DNA of 64,000 nt from Gerris lacustris (taxonomy: Eukaryota; Arthropoda; Insecta; Hemiptera; Gerridae): contig OX578277.1 of assembly GCA_951217055.1 (NCBI GenBank), positions 113,340,514-113,404,513 on the forward strand, read 5' to 3'. Below the pieces are notes generated by a model, which saw only the letters and a program-made list of their open reading frames with translations, made no database searches and was not told the origin of the DNA. A program made the position numbers and the translations under genes. Below, piece by piece: positions 33,755-45,392 of the stretch. Every line of letters begins with the position of its first letter. The stretch's first letter is position 1.

Positions 33755-35917
33755 CTAATTTGAGTCTACTGGGTAGATATGCTTCGTGTTTTCTTGTTGT
33801 AGCTTGTCGCGGATCACCTTCAGTTTCCTATGCTTGTATACAGTTGCACGAAGGGCAAGTTGACCTAAATATTCATCACGGAAACGTTGTCGCGAGGCTT
33901 CCCTTACTTGGTTCCTATATGATAATCTTCGATTAAGGGCAGTTTCATCTACTTGATCTGGATCAGGCACTCTGTCCTCTTTACTTAACATCGATGTTAC
34001 AATCATAGTAGAACTCCTTTCTGAAGAACACTCCTCTGGCACTCGGCCCATAAGGGTCCATCCGAGCTTGGTCTCCATCGCAACTAACCCAGAACTTAAA
34101 CTATGTTTTCCTCCTGTTATCAGTTTACCTGCAATATCAGCGCCTATAAGGATTTCTACAGGTCTCTCCTTTACATCTTGTATACTGATGCCTTGCAATT
34201 GTAATTCTTTCAGCCAAGGTCCTTTCTGTACAGGTGCAATTCTACCACATATTACAGTTTGGTCTAAGACCTCAAAATTACACTTGTAGCTATCATCGAG
34301 ACTAGACAAATATACTTTAAATACTCCATGATTAATTTCTCCAGTACTCGATCCACCAAACAAAGAATGCCGAATCCTTTCAGATCGTAAAGGTTTGTAG
34401 AGCATTTCCTGTAAAGTCGATTTTAACACATAGGAACGCTGCGAGCCGGTGTCAATAATTGCTCTTGCAATACGTTCTTTATTGTTTCCTCTAACTTTAA
34501 CTAAAAGGGTCTGTAGCTGTACTTGAGGACAACTCGAGAGGTTTGATAACACCTCATCAGTCTGCGAACCCTGCCCTACATTTTGTTTGACCGCACTTAC
34601 TCTTCCACTACCAGTATCTTTGTTATTTGATGAAGGTGGTAAGCTTTCACACATAAGAACATTGTGTTTCCTCTGACACACAATACAGGTAGGCTTGTTC
34701 TTACAATATTTAGCAGTGTGTTTTGGTTTAAAACACGCGAAGCAGCACTGATTTCTTCTTAAAATTTCTTTTCTCTCTTCAAGTGTCATTTTCTGCGCCT
34801 TTATACAGTTAACTGGCTTATGTTGTTTCCCGCAAAAAACACAACCTAAATTCTCTTGCTTTGTGGGAGTATTCAGTAAATTTGCTGCGGAGGGCGTAAT
34901 AGCAGATGTAGACGGTTGCTTAACAACAACTGAATTATTCTTAGAAATGGCAGGATTGGCGTAGTCTAGAGAACCGAACCCTGACATGGCTAAACTTACT
35001 TTTTGTTCTCCCTCCACTTCCGCTCTGATAAATTTCATCAAATTGTCTAATTTGTCCTTAGTCGTTTTTAAAGTATCTCCTTGAGCCAGAAGTGACGTTG
35101 AGGCACGCTGCCATACCCTCAATAATTCCTCAGGTAGGCATGACTCTACCAGAGGTAGCAACATAGAAGCACACTTGTCTGACGTAACGCCTAAAGTTTC
35201 TAAAGCTCTCATATGACACTCAAATTTATCATAAAGAGACGAAAGTGGTACTTTATTAGCCTCTACAGCGTTCTTTAACACCAAACCTAAAAGTTCTCTG
35301 ACGTAAACTTCTACTAGCAGATCGTCCCTGCCAAACCTATTCTTTAAACAATCTATTATCTTTCCGTAATTTTCCCCTACGGGCGGAAAACTCAGAACTA
35401 ACTCCCTAGCTCTAGACTCTGGTTCAGTAGCAAGGATTAAATACTGAATTTTATCTTCATTCGGAATACTAGAATCATTATGAACTTTACTAAATTGACC
35501 CCAAAAATTTAACCAATTTTTAATTTCCCCGTCAAAACAAACAAATTTTATATGTGGAAGCTTAAATTTACGTTTCTTCAAGACACTTTTCTGAGATGAG
35601 ATTGATGACTCGCTATTCTTATCAGCTATCTCCTTCGTTACCTTGTACTTAGCCTTCAGGAACTTAGAAGTGTAACCATCACTCTCCTCCGACTCCTTAG
35701 TAAGATCTACCTCAGAAACGTCTGCCTCTTACATAGCTTGGAAGATCTTATTATCAAGTGTTTCGATGGATTCCCGTTTTTTCTCGAGAAGAGAAAAAAC
35801 TTCATGCATATCTTCCACATTGACAGGAGATTGGGCCAAAATATCATCTAATTTAGTGCATAGTTTCGTAAGAGAAGTCCTATAAACTCCCCTTGCTCTC
35901 CTATCACTATTATCCAT
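33755..35917 (-). pseudogene. BEL/Pao gag-protease polyprotein with deleted pol
   Basis: Gag-protease reading frame from ATG 35917 (or 35941) to a stop at 33755, interrupted by one in-frame TAA at 35729-35731. Numbering from 35581: a DUF1759-like gag region at about 8-190 (LPHIKF-FDG, then FGRDD); Cys/His zinc knuckles at C247-C250, C280-C283-H288-C293 and C299-C302; an aspartic protease of the DUF1758 type with catalytic DTGS at 377-380, a second LIGAD box at 478-482 and GWTLMG at 507-512. From residue 545 the frame jumps to LNRRLSYRNQVREASRQRF, then EYLGQL and KLKV, the tail that normally follows integrase (DUF5641-like). The pol enzymes between are deleted in frame. Gag-protease would package and process RNA; reverse transcription would need a helper. 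The downstream part has no ATG at its first sense codons and would rely on readthrough. Confidence 0.85.
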
Positions 35918-35966
35918 AATAAATAAAAATATTCTCACCAAAACTGCAACAATGAAAAATCTTGTG

Positions 35967-35983
35967 TCCTGTCACGGTCGCCA
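35967..35983 (-). other. Primer binding site, probably tRNA-Arg
   Basis: TGGCGACCGTGACAGGA on the element strand, three bases inside the 5' LTR, starts with TGG and is complementary to a 3' end CCTGTCACGGTCGCCA. This fits an arginine tRNA of the GACCGTG... type (family knowledge, not verified by search). Confidence 0.75.
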
Positions 35984-35986
35984 CAA

Positions 35987-36160
35987 TATTCTTTAACAGC
36001 TATTCAGTCCTTATAGTAAGTCTAGAGAAGAATCTAGTATCAAAAATCTAGGGAGCAGTTTCATACGTCTTTATTAACTAGACTGACAATTTAATACAAA
36101 ACAATAACAAACGAATCGGTGACATAAATATACCCAGGTTTAATCCGTGTATTTCCAACA
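35987..36160 (-). repeat. BEL 5' LTR
   Basis: 174 bp, about 97-98% identical to 33309-33481, beginning TGTTGG on the element strand. Confidence 0.9.
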
Positions 36161-36165
36161 CTTGG
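36161..36165. repeat. Target-site duplication CTTGG (right)
   Basis: Matches 33304-33308. Confidence 0.85.
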
Positions 36166-36929
36166 GTCACTATAAAAAAAAGTTAACCCTTAATAACCTA
36201 GCGTTGCAACAGCAAAACCCCCTCCCTTTATTATTGTCTGGAGAGGTCCAATTATAAATTAAACCTTTTTAATGTTAATATTATGTCAAAAGCAGGACTA
36301 AATTATTTTTTTATCTATATATTTATTTGTTTTGTGCAACACGTATGTGACAAGACAGGTTAAAAAAATGGGTTATTCCAAATTTGTGACATGGAAAGAA
36401 TTTTAATTTTTTTAATTAATTAATTAATAAATCATTTTATTATTGGTAATGAAAATATTAGAATAAAGAATTAATAAAAATATAAAATTATTGCAGTTTC
36501 ACAAAATTTAATTTTTCTGCCCTAAATTGTGCTCCAATTTGAATGTTGCCATATGGCAACGCTAGGACATTAGCCTTACAGTTTTTTCTATAAGTCGTAA
36601 TTTTATTAAATCATATTTATATACAAAGTATTGATGTTTTTTTTCCTAATATTCATTGTTTATTGATTATTTTCTAAATATTTCTCAATTAGTTTCTAAT
36701 TCTTATAGTTTTTTATTCTTATTTTGTTAAATGAGTATAATTGAACGAGCGTAGTGAGTTCTTCATTTCAGAGACTTGGGATTTGAAAAGTTTGTTTGTT
36801 TGTTTGTTTGTTTGTTTGTTTGTTTGTCTAACGATAACTGGAGTAAAAATTGATCAATTTCAGCGAAATTTGGCACGTAGATGCATCTCAGCATTTTTGA
36901 GAACTGTATAGTTTTTGAAAATTCCTCAC

Positions 36930-37485
36930 TAATTATTTCCAAGATGGCGGCCAATATGGCGGACGACTAAAAAAAAAGTTTTAAGCCAGCATAATGTGTT
37001 ATACATCGTTTTGAAGGTCTTTAAGAGAAGGAAAAGAAAATTTAACTAATAAAATATCACAGTTAATATTTTCAAGATGGCTGCCAATATGGCGGACGAC
37101 TAAAAAAAAAAGTTTAAGTCAGCTTAATGTGTTATACATCGTTTTAAAGGCCTTTAAAAGGAGGAAAATAATATTTAACTGATAAAATTTAATACTTCAC
37201 ACTTTCAAGATGGCGGCCAATATGGCGGACGACTAAACAAAAAGTTTTTAGTCAGTATGACATGTTATACATCAATTTAAAGGTCTTGAAGTTTAGGAAA
37301 GGAATATCTAAGTATTAAAAATGTCACACATAATATTTTCAATATGGCGGACTATTAAACAAATTTTGATCTGCTTGGCATGTAATACATTAATGTAAAG
37401 GTCTATAAAAGTAGGAATAGAGTCAATAACTTTTCAAATTTCATAATTTATATTTTCAAGATGGCGGCCAATAAGGTGAATGACA
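36930..37485 (+). repeat. YY1-like motif repeats, block A
   Basis: Five ~120-135 bp repeats centred on CAAGATGGCGGCCAATATGG then CGGACGAC (two reduced to one half), with constant text ATAATGTGTTATACATCGTT between them. AAGATGGCGGC equals the long YY1 consensus. Confidence 0.8.
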
Positions 37486-37679
37486 AAACGTTTTTCGTCC
37501 GTATGGCATTTTATACATCGTTTTAAAGGGTTTAGAAGTAAGGAAAGAGTAAATAACTATTAAAATTTCACTCTATAAATTTTCAACCAATTGTAGATAA
37601 TTATTATTTAGTATAATTATTGCATACTAAGCAGTTTAAACAGGAAATTTAGTTAATCGTTGTTTAATAGAGACATTGC

Positions 37680-39040
37680 AGGCTCGCTATGATCGCACGT
37701 TTATACAGGAGTTGTAATAATGTTATTGTTGGCTCACTGCGCTCGCCCTGTATAGACAACATTTAAAATTAGTTTTCATTTAAATGGGTATATATTAAAG
37801 GATCACTGCACTCACCAATTTATTTAGGATTTCTGGATAATGTTATGCTGTATAAACTTGCGAGTGCAGCGAGCCTGAATTAATTATATTAAATAATGAT
37901 TACGTAAAAATACTTTATAAACAGGCGAGCGTAGCGAGCATACAATAACTTTATTTAATTATATTTACTACAAATTCTGAATCAAACCGGCGAGCGTAGC
38001 GAGCCATCTTTAATTTGATTAAATAATTACTATATTTACTGTATAAACAGGCGAGCGTAGCGAACCTACAATAACTTTATTTAATAAATCTTTAGTACTA
38101 ATTCTGAATCAAATAGGCGAGCGTAGTGAGCCTTCTTTATTTTATAAAATAATTACTATATTTACCGTGTAAACAGGCGAGCGTAGCGAGCCTGCTATAA
38201 CTTTATTTAATACATATTTACTAAAAACGCTAAATCATCAGGCGAGCGTAGCGAGCCTACAATAACTTTATTTAATAAATATTTACTACAAATGCTAAAT
38301 CAACAGGCGAGCGCAGCGAGCCTGCAATAACTTTATGTAATAAATATTTACAACAAATTCTGAATCAAATAGGCGAGCGTAGCGAGCCATCTTTAATCTG
38401 ATTAAATAATTACTATATTAACTGTATAAACAGGCGAGCGAAGCGAGCCTGCAATAAGTTTATTTAATAAATATTTACTACAAATGCTAAATCAACAGGC
38501 GAGCGCAGCGAGCCTGCAATAACTTTATTTAATAAATATTTACAACAAATTCTGAATCAAATAGGCGAGCGTAGCGAGCCATCTTTAATCTGATTAAATA
38601 ATTACTATATTAACTGTATAAACAGGCGAGCGAAGCGAGCCTGCAAAAACTTTTTTTAATAAATATTTACTACAAATGCTAAATCAACAGGTGAGAGCAG
38701 CGAGCCTGCAATAACTTTATTTAATAAATATTTACTACAAATTCTGAATCAAATAGGCGAGCGTAGCGAGCCTTGTTTATTTTATAAAATAATTACTATA
38801 TTTCCTGTGTAAACAGGCGAGCGTAGCGAGCCTGCAATAACTTTATTTAATAAATACTTACTACAAACGCTAAATCAACAGGCGAGCGCAGCGAGCCTGC
38901 TATAACTTTATTTAATACATATTTACTACAAACGCTAAATCAACAGGTGAGCGCAGCGAGCCTGCAATAACTTTATTTAATACATATGTACTAGAAATGC
39001 TGAATCAAGAGGCGAGCGTAGCGAGCCTGCTTTAATATTA
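37680..39040 (+). repeat. ~60-bp CpG-rich array, block A
   Basis: About 20 units of roughly 60 bp. Each has a GGCGAGCG(T/C)AGCGAGCC core, then AATAACTTTATTTAATAAAT-like AT-rich spacer and CTAAATCAA or CTGAATCAA. At the left edge the core appears reversed (GGCTCGCTATGATCGCAC and CTGCGCTCGCC-type), so the ends can pair. Confidence 0.85.
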
Positions 39041-39382
39041 TTATTAAATAAAGATAATGGACAGAATCATTTTAATGATCTTTTCAGGTAAAATAAGAAT
39101 GTCAGGTTTTACTGAAATATTATCCTGATATCATTATTGAGAACATAGTATGGCTGATATAAAAGCACCTTTCTACGCGAGTTCTTTATGCACCGCATCA
39201 CTAGTAATATAATTGAACGAGCGTAGTGAGTTCTTCATTTCAGAGACTTGGGATTTGAAAAGTTTGTTTGTCTAACGATAACTGGAGTAAAAATTGATCA
39301 TTTTCAGCGAAATTTGGCACGTAGATGCATCTCAGCATTTTTGGGAACTGTATAGTTTTTGAAAATTCCTCACTTAACATTT

Positions 39383-40060
39383 CCAAGATGGCGGCCAATA
39401 TGGCGGACGACTAAAAAAAAAGTTTTAAGCCAGCATAATGTGTTATACATCGTTTTGAAGGTCTTTAAAAGAAAGAAAAGAATATGTAACTAATCAAATT
39501 TCACACTTCATATTTTCAAGATGGCGGCCAATATGGCGGACGACTAAAATAAAAAGTTTTAGTCACCATAATGTGTTATACATCGTTTTAAAGGTCTTTA
39601 AGAGAAGGAAAAGAAAATTTAACTAATAAAATATCACAGTTAATATTTTCAAGATGGCTGCCAATATGGCGGACGACTAAAAAAAAAGGTTGTCAACTTA
39701 ATGTGTTATAAATCGCTTTAAAGGCCTTTAAAAGGAGGAAAATAATATTTAACTGATAAAATTTAATACTTCACACTTTCAAGATGGCGGCCAATATGGC
39801 GGACGACTAAACAAAAAGTTTTTAGTCAGTATGACATGTTATACATCAATTTAAAGGTCTTGAAGTTTAGGAAAGGAATAACTAAGTATTAAAAATGTCG
39901 CACATAATATTTTCAATATGGCGGACTATTAAAAAAAAAATTTAATCTGCTTGGCATGTAATACATTAATCTAAAGGTCTATAAAAGTAGGAATAGAGTC
40001 AATAACTTTTCAAATTTCATAATTTATATTTTCAAGATGGCGGCCAATAAGGTGAATGAC
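39383..40060 (+). repeat. YY1-like motif repeats, block B
   Basis: Six repeats, with AAGATGGCGGCC at 39386, 39520, 39780 and 40035 and variants (ATGGCTGCC, CAATATGGCGG) at the other two. Confidence 0.8.
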
Positions 40061-40254
40061 AAAACGCTTTTCGTCAGTATGGCATTTTATACATCGTTTT
40101 AAAGGGTTTAGAAGTAAGAAAAGAGTAAATAACTATTAAAATTTCACTCTATATATTTTCAACCAATTGTAGATAATTATTATTTAGTATAATTATTGCA
40201 TAATAAGCAGTTTAAACTGAAAATTTAGTTAAACGTTGTTTAATAGAGGTATTG

Positions 40255-41610
40255 CAGGCTCGCTATGATCGCACGTTTATACAGGAGTTGTAATAAAGTT
40301 ATTGTTGGATCGCCCTGTATAGACAGCATTTAAAATTAGTTTTCATTTAACTGGGTATATATTGAAGGTTCGCTGCGCTCACCAATTTATTTAGTATTTC
40401 TGGATAATGTTATGCCGTATAAACTTGCGAGCGCAGCGAGCCTGAATTAATTATATTAAATAATGATTAGGTACAAATACTTTATAAACAGGCGAGCTTA
40501 GCTAGCATACAATAACTTTATTTAATTAATATTTACTACAAATTCTGAATCAAACCGGCGAGCGTAGCGAGCCATCTTTAATTTGATAAAATAATTACTA
40601 TACTTACTGTATAAACAGGCGAGCGTAGCGAGCCTTCTTTAATTTATTTGATTAAATAAGTAGTATATTTACTGTATAAAAAGCAAGCGTAGCGAGCCTT
40701 CAATAACTTTATTTAATAAATATTTACAACAAATTCTGAATCAAACAGGCGAGCGTAGCGAGCCTTCTTTAATTTGATTAAATAATTACTATATTAACTG
40801 TACAAACAGGCGAGCGTAGCGAGCCTACAATAACTTTATTTAATGAATATTTACTACAAATTCTGAATCAAATAAGCGAGCGTAGCGAGCCTTCATTATT
40901 TTATAAAATAATTACTATATTTACTGTGTAAACAGGCGAGCGTAGCTAGCCTGCAATAACTTTATTTAATAAATATTTACTACAAATTCTGAATCAAATA
41001 TGCGAGCGTAGCGAGCCTTCTTTATTTTATAAAATAATTACTATATTTACTGTGTAAACAGGCGAGCGTAGCGAGCCTGCAATAACTTTTTTTAATAAAT
41101 ATTTACTACAATTGCTAAATCAACAGGCGAGCGCAGCGAGCCTGCTATAACTTTATTTATTACATAATTACTACAAACGCTAAATCAACAGGCGAGCGCA
41201 GCGAGCCTGCTTTAACTTTATTTATTACATAATTACTACAAACGCTAAATCAACAGGCGAGCGCAGCGAGCCTGCTATAACTTTATTTATTACATAATTA
41301 CTACAAACGCTAAATCAACAGGCGAGCGCAGCGAGCCTGCTATAACTTTATTTATTACATAATTACTACAAACGCTAAATCAACAGGCGAGCGCAGCGAG
41401 CCTGCTATAACTCTATTTATTACATAATTACTACAAACGCTAAATCAACAGGCGAGCGCAGCGAGCCTGGTATAACTTTATTTAATACATAGTATTTACT
41501 ACAAATGCTAAATCAACAGGTGAGCGCAGCGAGCCTGCAATAACTTTATTTAATACATATTTACAAGAAATGCAGAATCAAGAGGCGAGCTTAGCGAGCC
41601 TGCGTTAATA
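40255..41610 (+). repeat. ~60-bp CpG-rich array, block B
   Basis: Same unit as in block A. A run at 41158-41465 is almost perfectly homogeneous (ACTACAAACGCTAAATCAAC, then CAGGCGAGCGCAGCGAGCCT-type), indicating recent local amplification. Confidence 0.85.
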
Positions 41611-42112
41611 TTATTAAATAAAAATAATGGACAAAATTATTTTAATGATCTTTTTAGGTTAAATAAGAATGTCAGGTTTTACTGAAATATTATCCTGATA
41701 TCATTATTGAGAATATAGTATGGCTGATATAAAAGCACTATTCTACGCGAGTTCTTTATGCACCGCATTACTAGTTAATTACAAATAATATTGGGCCATT
41801 CTTTTAAAAATAATATGTATATAATTATATCAATATTTTTTTTATTACAATTGAATAATATATACATTTTGTAAAGGTAATAACAAAAACACACGCACAA
41901 AACAAATAATAACGTAATTATTGAACGAGCGTAGTGAGTTCTTCATTTCAGAGACTTGGGATTTGAAAAGTTTGTTTGTTTGTTTGTTTGTTTGTTTGTT
42001 TGTCTAACGATAACTGGAGTAAAAATTGATCAATTTCAGCGAAATTTGGCACGTAGATGCATCTCAGCATTTTTGAGAACTGTATAGTTTTTGAAAATTC
42101 CTCACTAATTAT

Positions 42113-42790
42113 TTCCAAGATGGCGGCCAATATGGCGGACGACTAAAAAAAAAGTTTTAAGCCAGCATAATGTGTTATACATCGTTTTGAAGGTCTTTAA
42201 GAGAAGGAAATGAATATGTAACTAATCAAATTTCACACTTCATATTTTCAAGATGGCGGCCAATATGGCGGACGACAAAAATAAAAAGTTTTAGTCAGCA
42301 TAATGTGTTATACATCGTTTTAAAGGTCTTTAAGAGAAGGAAAAGAAAATTTAACTAATAAAATATCACAGTTAATATTTTCAAGATGGCTGCCAATATG
42401 GCGGACGACTAAAAAAAAAGTTTGAGTCAGCTTAATGTGTGTTATACATCGTTTTAAAGGCCTTTAAAAGGAGGAAAATAATATTTAACTGATAAAATTT
42501 AATACTTCACACTTTCAAGATGGCGGACGACTAAACAAAAAGTTTTTAGTCAGTATGACATGTTATACATCAATTTAAAGGTCTTGAAGTTTAGGAAAGG
42601 AATATCTAAGTATTAAAAATGTCACACATAATATTTTCAATATGGCGGACTATTAAAAAAAAATTGATCTGCTTGGCATGTAATACATTAATCTAAAGGT
42701 CTATAAAAGTAGGAATAGAGTCAATAACTTTTCAAATTTCATAATTTATATTTTCAAGATGGCGGCCAATAAGGTGAATGGCAAAACGTT
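42113..42790 (+). repeat. YY1-like motif repeats, block C
   Basis: Six repeats of the same type. The fourth (about 42516) reads AAGATGGCGGACGAC, a precise internal deletion between the two ATGGCGG copies. Confidence 0.8.
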
Positions 42791-42974
42791 TTTCGTCCGT
42801 ATGGCATTTTATACATCGTTTTAAAGGGTTTAGAAGTAAGAAAAGAGTAAATAACTATTAAAATTTCACTCTATATATTTTCAACCAATTGTAGATAATT
42901 ATTATTTAGTATAATTATTGCATACTAAGCAGTTTAAACTGGAAATTTAGTTGAACGTTGTTTAATAGAGGTAT

Positions 42975-44440
42975 TGCAGGCTCGCTGTGATCGCACGTTT
43001 ATACAGGAGTTGTAATAATGTTATTGTTGGCTCGCTGCGCTCGCCCTGTATAGACAGCATTTAAAATTAGTTTTCATTTAACTGGGTATATTGAAGGTTC
43101 GCTGCACTCACCAATTTATTTAGTATTTCTGGATAATGTTATGCTGTATAAACTTGCGAGTGCAGCGAGCCTGAATTAATTATATTAAATAATGATTACG
43201 TACAAATACTTTATAAACAGGCGAGCGTAGCGAGCATACAATAACTTTATTTAATTATATTTACTACAAATTCTGAATCAAACCGGCAAGCGTAGCGAGC
43301 CATCTTTAATTTGATTAAATAATTACTATATTTACTGTATAAACAGGCGAGCGTAGCGAGCCTTCTTTAATTCGATTAAATAATTACTATATTAACTGTA
43401 TAAACAGGCGAGCGAAGCGAGCCTGCAATAACTTTATTTAATAAATACTTACTACAAACGCTAAATCAACAGGCGAGCGCAGCGAGCCTACAATAAATTT
43501 ATTTAATAAATATTTTCTACAAATGCTAAATCAACAGGCGAGCGCAGCGAGCCTGCAATAACTTTATTTAATAAATACTTACTACAAACGCTAAATCAAC
43601 AGGCGAGCGCAGCGAGCCTACAATAAATTTATTTAATAAATATTTTCTACAAATGCTAAATCAACAGGCGAGCGCAGCGAGCCAGCAATAACTTACTTTA
43701 TTTAATAAATATTTGCAACAAATTCTGAATCAAACAGGCAAGCGTAGCGAGCCTTCTTTAATTTAATAAAATAATTACTATATTAACTGTATAAACAGGC
43801 GAGCGTAGCGAGCCTACAATATCTTTATTTAATAAATCTTTACTACAAATTCTGAATCAAATAGGCGAGCGTAGTGAGCCTTCTTTATTTTATAAAATAA
43901 TTACTATATTTCCTGTGTAAACAGGCGAGCGTAGCGAGCCTGCTATAACATTATTTAATACATATTTACTAAAAACGCTAAATCAACAGGCGAGCGTAGC
44001 GAGCCTACAATAACTTTATTTAATAAATATTTACTACAAATGCTAAATCAACAGGCGAGCGCAGCGCGCCTGCAATAACTTTTTTTAATATATATTTACA
44101 ACAAATTCTGATTAAATTAATTTGATTAAATAATTACTATATTAACTGTATAAACAGGCGAGCGAAGCGAGCCTGCAATAACTTTATTTAATAAATACTT
44201 ACTACAAACGCTAAATCAACAGGCGAGCGCAGCGAGCCTGCAATAACTTTATTTAATAAATACTTACTACAAACGCTAAATCAACAGGCGAGCGCAGCGA
44301 GCCTGCTATAACTTTATTTAATACATATTTACTACAAACACTAAATCAACAGGTGAGCGCAGCGAGCCTGCAATAACTTTATTTAATACATATGTACTAG
44401 AAATGCTGAATCAAGAGGCGAGCGTTGCGAGCCTGCGTTA
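42975..44440 (+). repeat. ~60-bp CpG-rich array, block C
   Basis: About 22 units with the GCGAGCG(T/C/A)AGCGAGCC core. A two-unit higher-order repeat (TGCAATAACTTT / TACAATAAATTT) is visible at 43420-43680. Confidence 0.85.
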
Positions 44441-44610
44441 ATATTATTATTAAATAAAGATAATGGACAGAATCATTTTAATGATCTTTTCAGGTTAAAT
44501 AAGAATGTCAGGTTTTACTGAAATATTATCCTGATATCATTATTGAGAACATAGTATGGCTGATATAAAAGCACCTTTCTACGCGAGTTCTTCATGCACC
44601 GCATCACTAG

Positions 44611-45392
44611 TTAGATAATTTTACAGATAAACAACATAATACGTAACACAAATAATGAAAAAATTAAAAAAAAAACTTTTTCGTTCTTTTAAATAAATTT
44701 AGTATTTTATTAGTATTATTTATGCTATTTTAACATAAAATATATTGTCATATACATTTTGTAAAATATTTTTTTTGATATTTTACTGAGAAAAAAACTG
44801 TAGGGTCCTAGCGTTGCCATATGGCAACAGCCCAAATTTGGGGTAAGGAATTTTTATCAAATTTTTTACATATTAAAGGACCCCATAACAGATAAAATCC
44901 CTAGAAAAACAACAAAAATTCCCCAAAAAAACAATTCGGGCAGTTAAGGGTTAAGCCCATATAAGAAACACCCTGCTTTTTCAACAGGGGTGATTTTCAA
45001 AGTTAACATTTTTGTTACAAATTCACTCACTCAATATAAATATTATATGTAACTTCCAGAATAGCTAGAAACTTAAAATTTGGCACACGTGCAGCTATAG
45101 GCTTTGGCACACTTTTCACAGAGTGAACTCTTGACAGTGAAAATCCAAAAAGTTGATTTTTTCATTTTTAATTTCTTTTCTGTAATTGGTACAATCTGGT
45201 ATATAAATAACAAAGAAACAATAGTAATTAAAAAATAAACGTTACGAGCACATTGCAACAACAAATGTATCAGGAAAACTAATTAAAACAAGTGAAAAAT
45301 TAATTAGTCCTGTGTCTGTGGTTTATGCCTCTCCCCCCCCCCCTTTCAACTTCCCCTAAAAACAAGTAAATATTCAATTATATTTATATCCA

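Larger units (their letters stand above)
33309..36160 (-). mobile_element. BEL/Pao LTR retrotransposon, internally deleted, complete borders
   Basis: A 2,852-bp element in minus orientation with two nearly identical LTRs (about 4 differences in 174 bp). It has a 5-bp target duplication CTTGG (33304-33308 and 36161-36165), as is typical of BEL/Pao, plus a primer binding site, a polypurine tract and one gag-protease coding region. Reverse transcriptase, RNase H and integrase core are absent. Low LTR divergence and an exact target duplication show a recent insertion, so the deleted form was probably mobilised in trans by a full-length relative rather than decaying in place. Confidence 0.9.
36741..39204 (+). 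mobile_element. Helitron/Helentron-like block A
   Basis: Starts TTGAACGAGCGTAGTGAGTT and ends CTACGCGAGTTC, TTT, ATGC-ACC-GCAT hairpin, CACTAG, then T. The 5' GAACGAGCGTAG is mirrored near the 3' end by CTACGCGAGTTC (10 of 12), followed by a stem-loop and CTAG, the same layout as the element at 25741. The interior has (TTTG)n, five ATGGCGG-type repeats and a CpG-rich array. No RepHel helicase is present, so it is non-autonomous. Confidence 0.65.
39213..41774 (+). mobile_element. Helitron/Helentron-like block B
   Basis: Second copy, starting 8 bp after the CTAG of block A. It has the same termini (TTGAACGAGCG; ATGC-ACC-GCAT; TACTAG) and only one TTTG repeat. It has six ATGGCGG repeats (39383-40060), one more than block A, and a CpG-rich array at 40255-41610 with five near-identical units at 41158-41465. 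Confidence 0.65.
41921..44610 (+). mobile_element. Helitron/Helentron-like block C
   Basis: Third copy, 146 bp after block B. It starts TTGAACGAGCGTAGTGAG and ends ATGCACCGCATCACTAG, then T. It is closer to block A at its 5' end ((TTTG)n, same wording). It has six ATGGCGG repeats (one shortened by loss of GGCCAATATGGC) and the longest array. Confidence 0.65.
36187..44950. mobile_element. 8.76-kb TTAA-flanked piggyBac-like unit
   Basis: TTAA at 36183-36186 is followed by CCCTTAA, and TTAAGGG is followed by TTAA at 44951-44954, so piggyBac-type target and terminal repeats bracket the region. Subterminal inverted repeats support a single unit: GTTGCCATATGGCAACGC then TAGGAC at 36545-36568 is exactly reversed at 44804-44827, and CCTAGCGTTGC also occurs just inside the left end. 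There is no transposase. Almost all of the interior is three copies of a Helitron-like block. The TIR is short (7-8 bp), so the boundary call is moderate. Confidence 0.5.

Noticed and set aside
34068..34289. Plus-strand ORFs inside the BEL element (also 33688-33936)
   Set aside because: Antisense shadows of the gag-protease frame.
36763..36954. 63-residue ORF repeated at 41948 (MAAILEIISEEF...)
   Set aside because: It follows from duplicated transposon text with ATGGCGGCC at its end and (TTTG)n at the other; block B's copy lacks the full frame.
37860..39040. CRISPR-like appearance of the regular 60-bp array
   Set aside because: Spacers are as similar as repeats, cores vary, and the context is eukaryotic transposon DNA.
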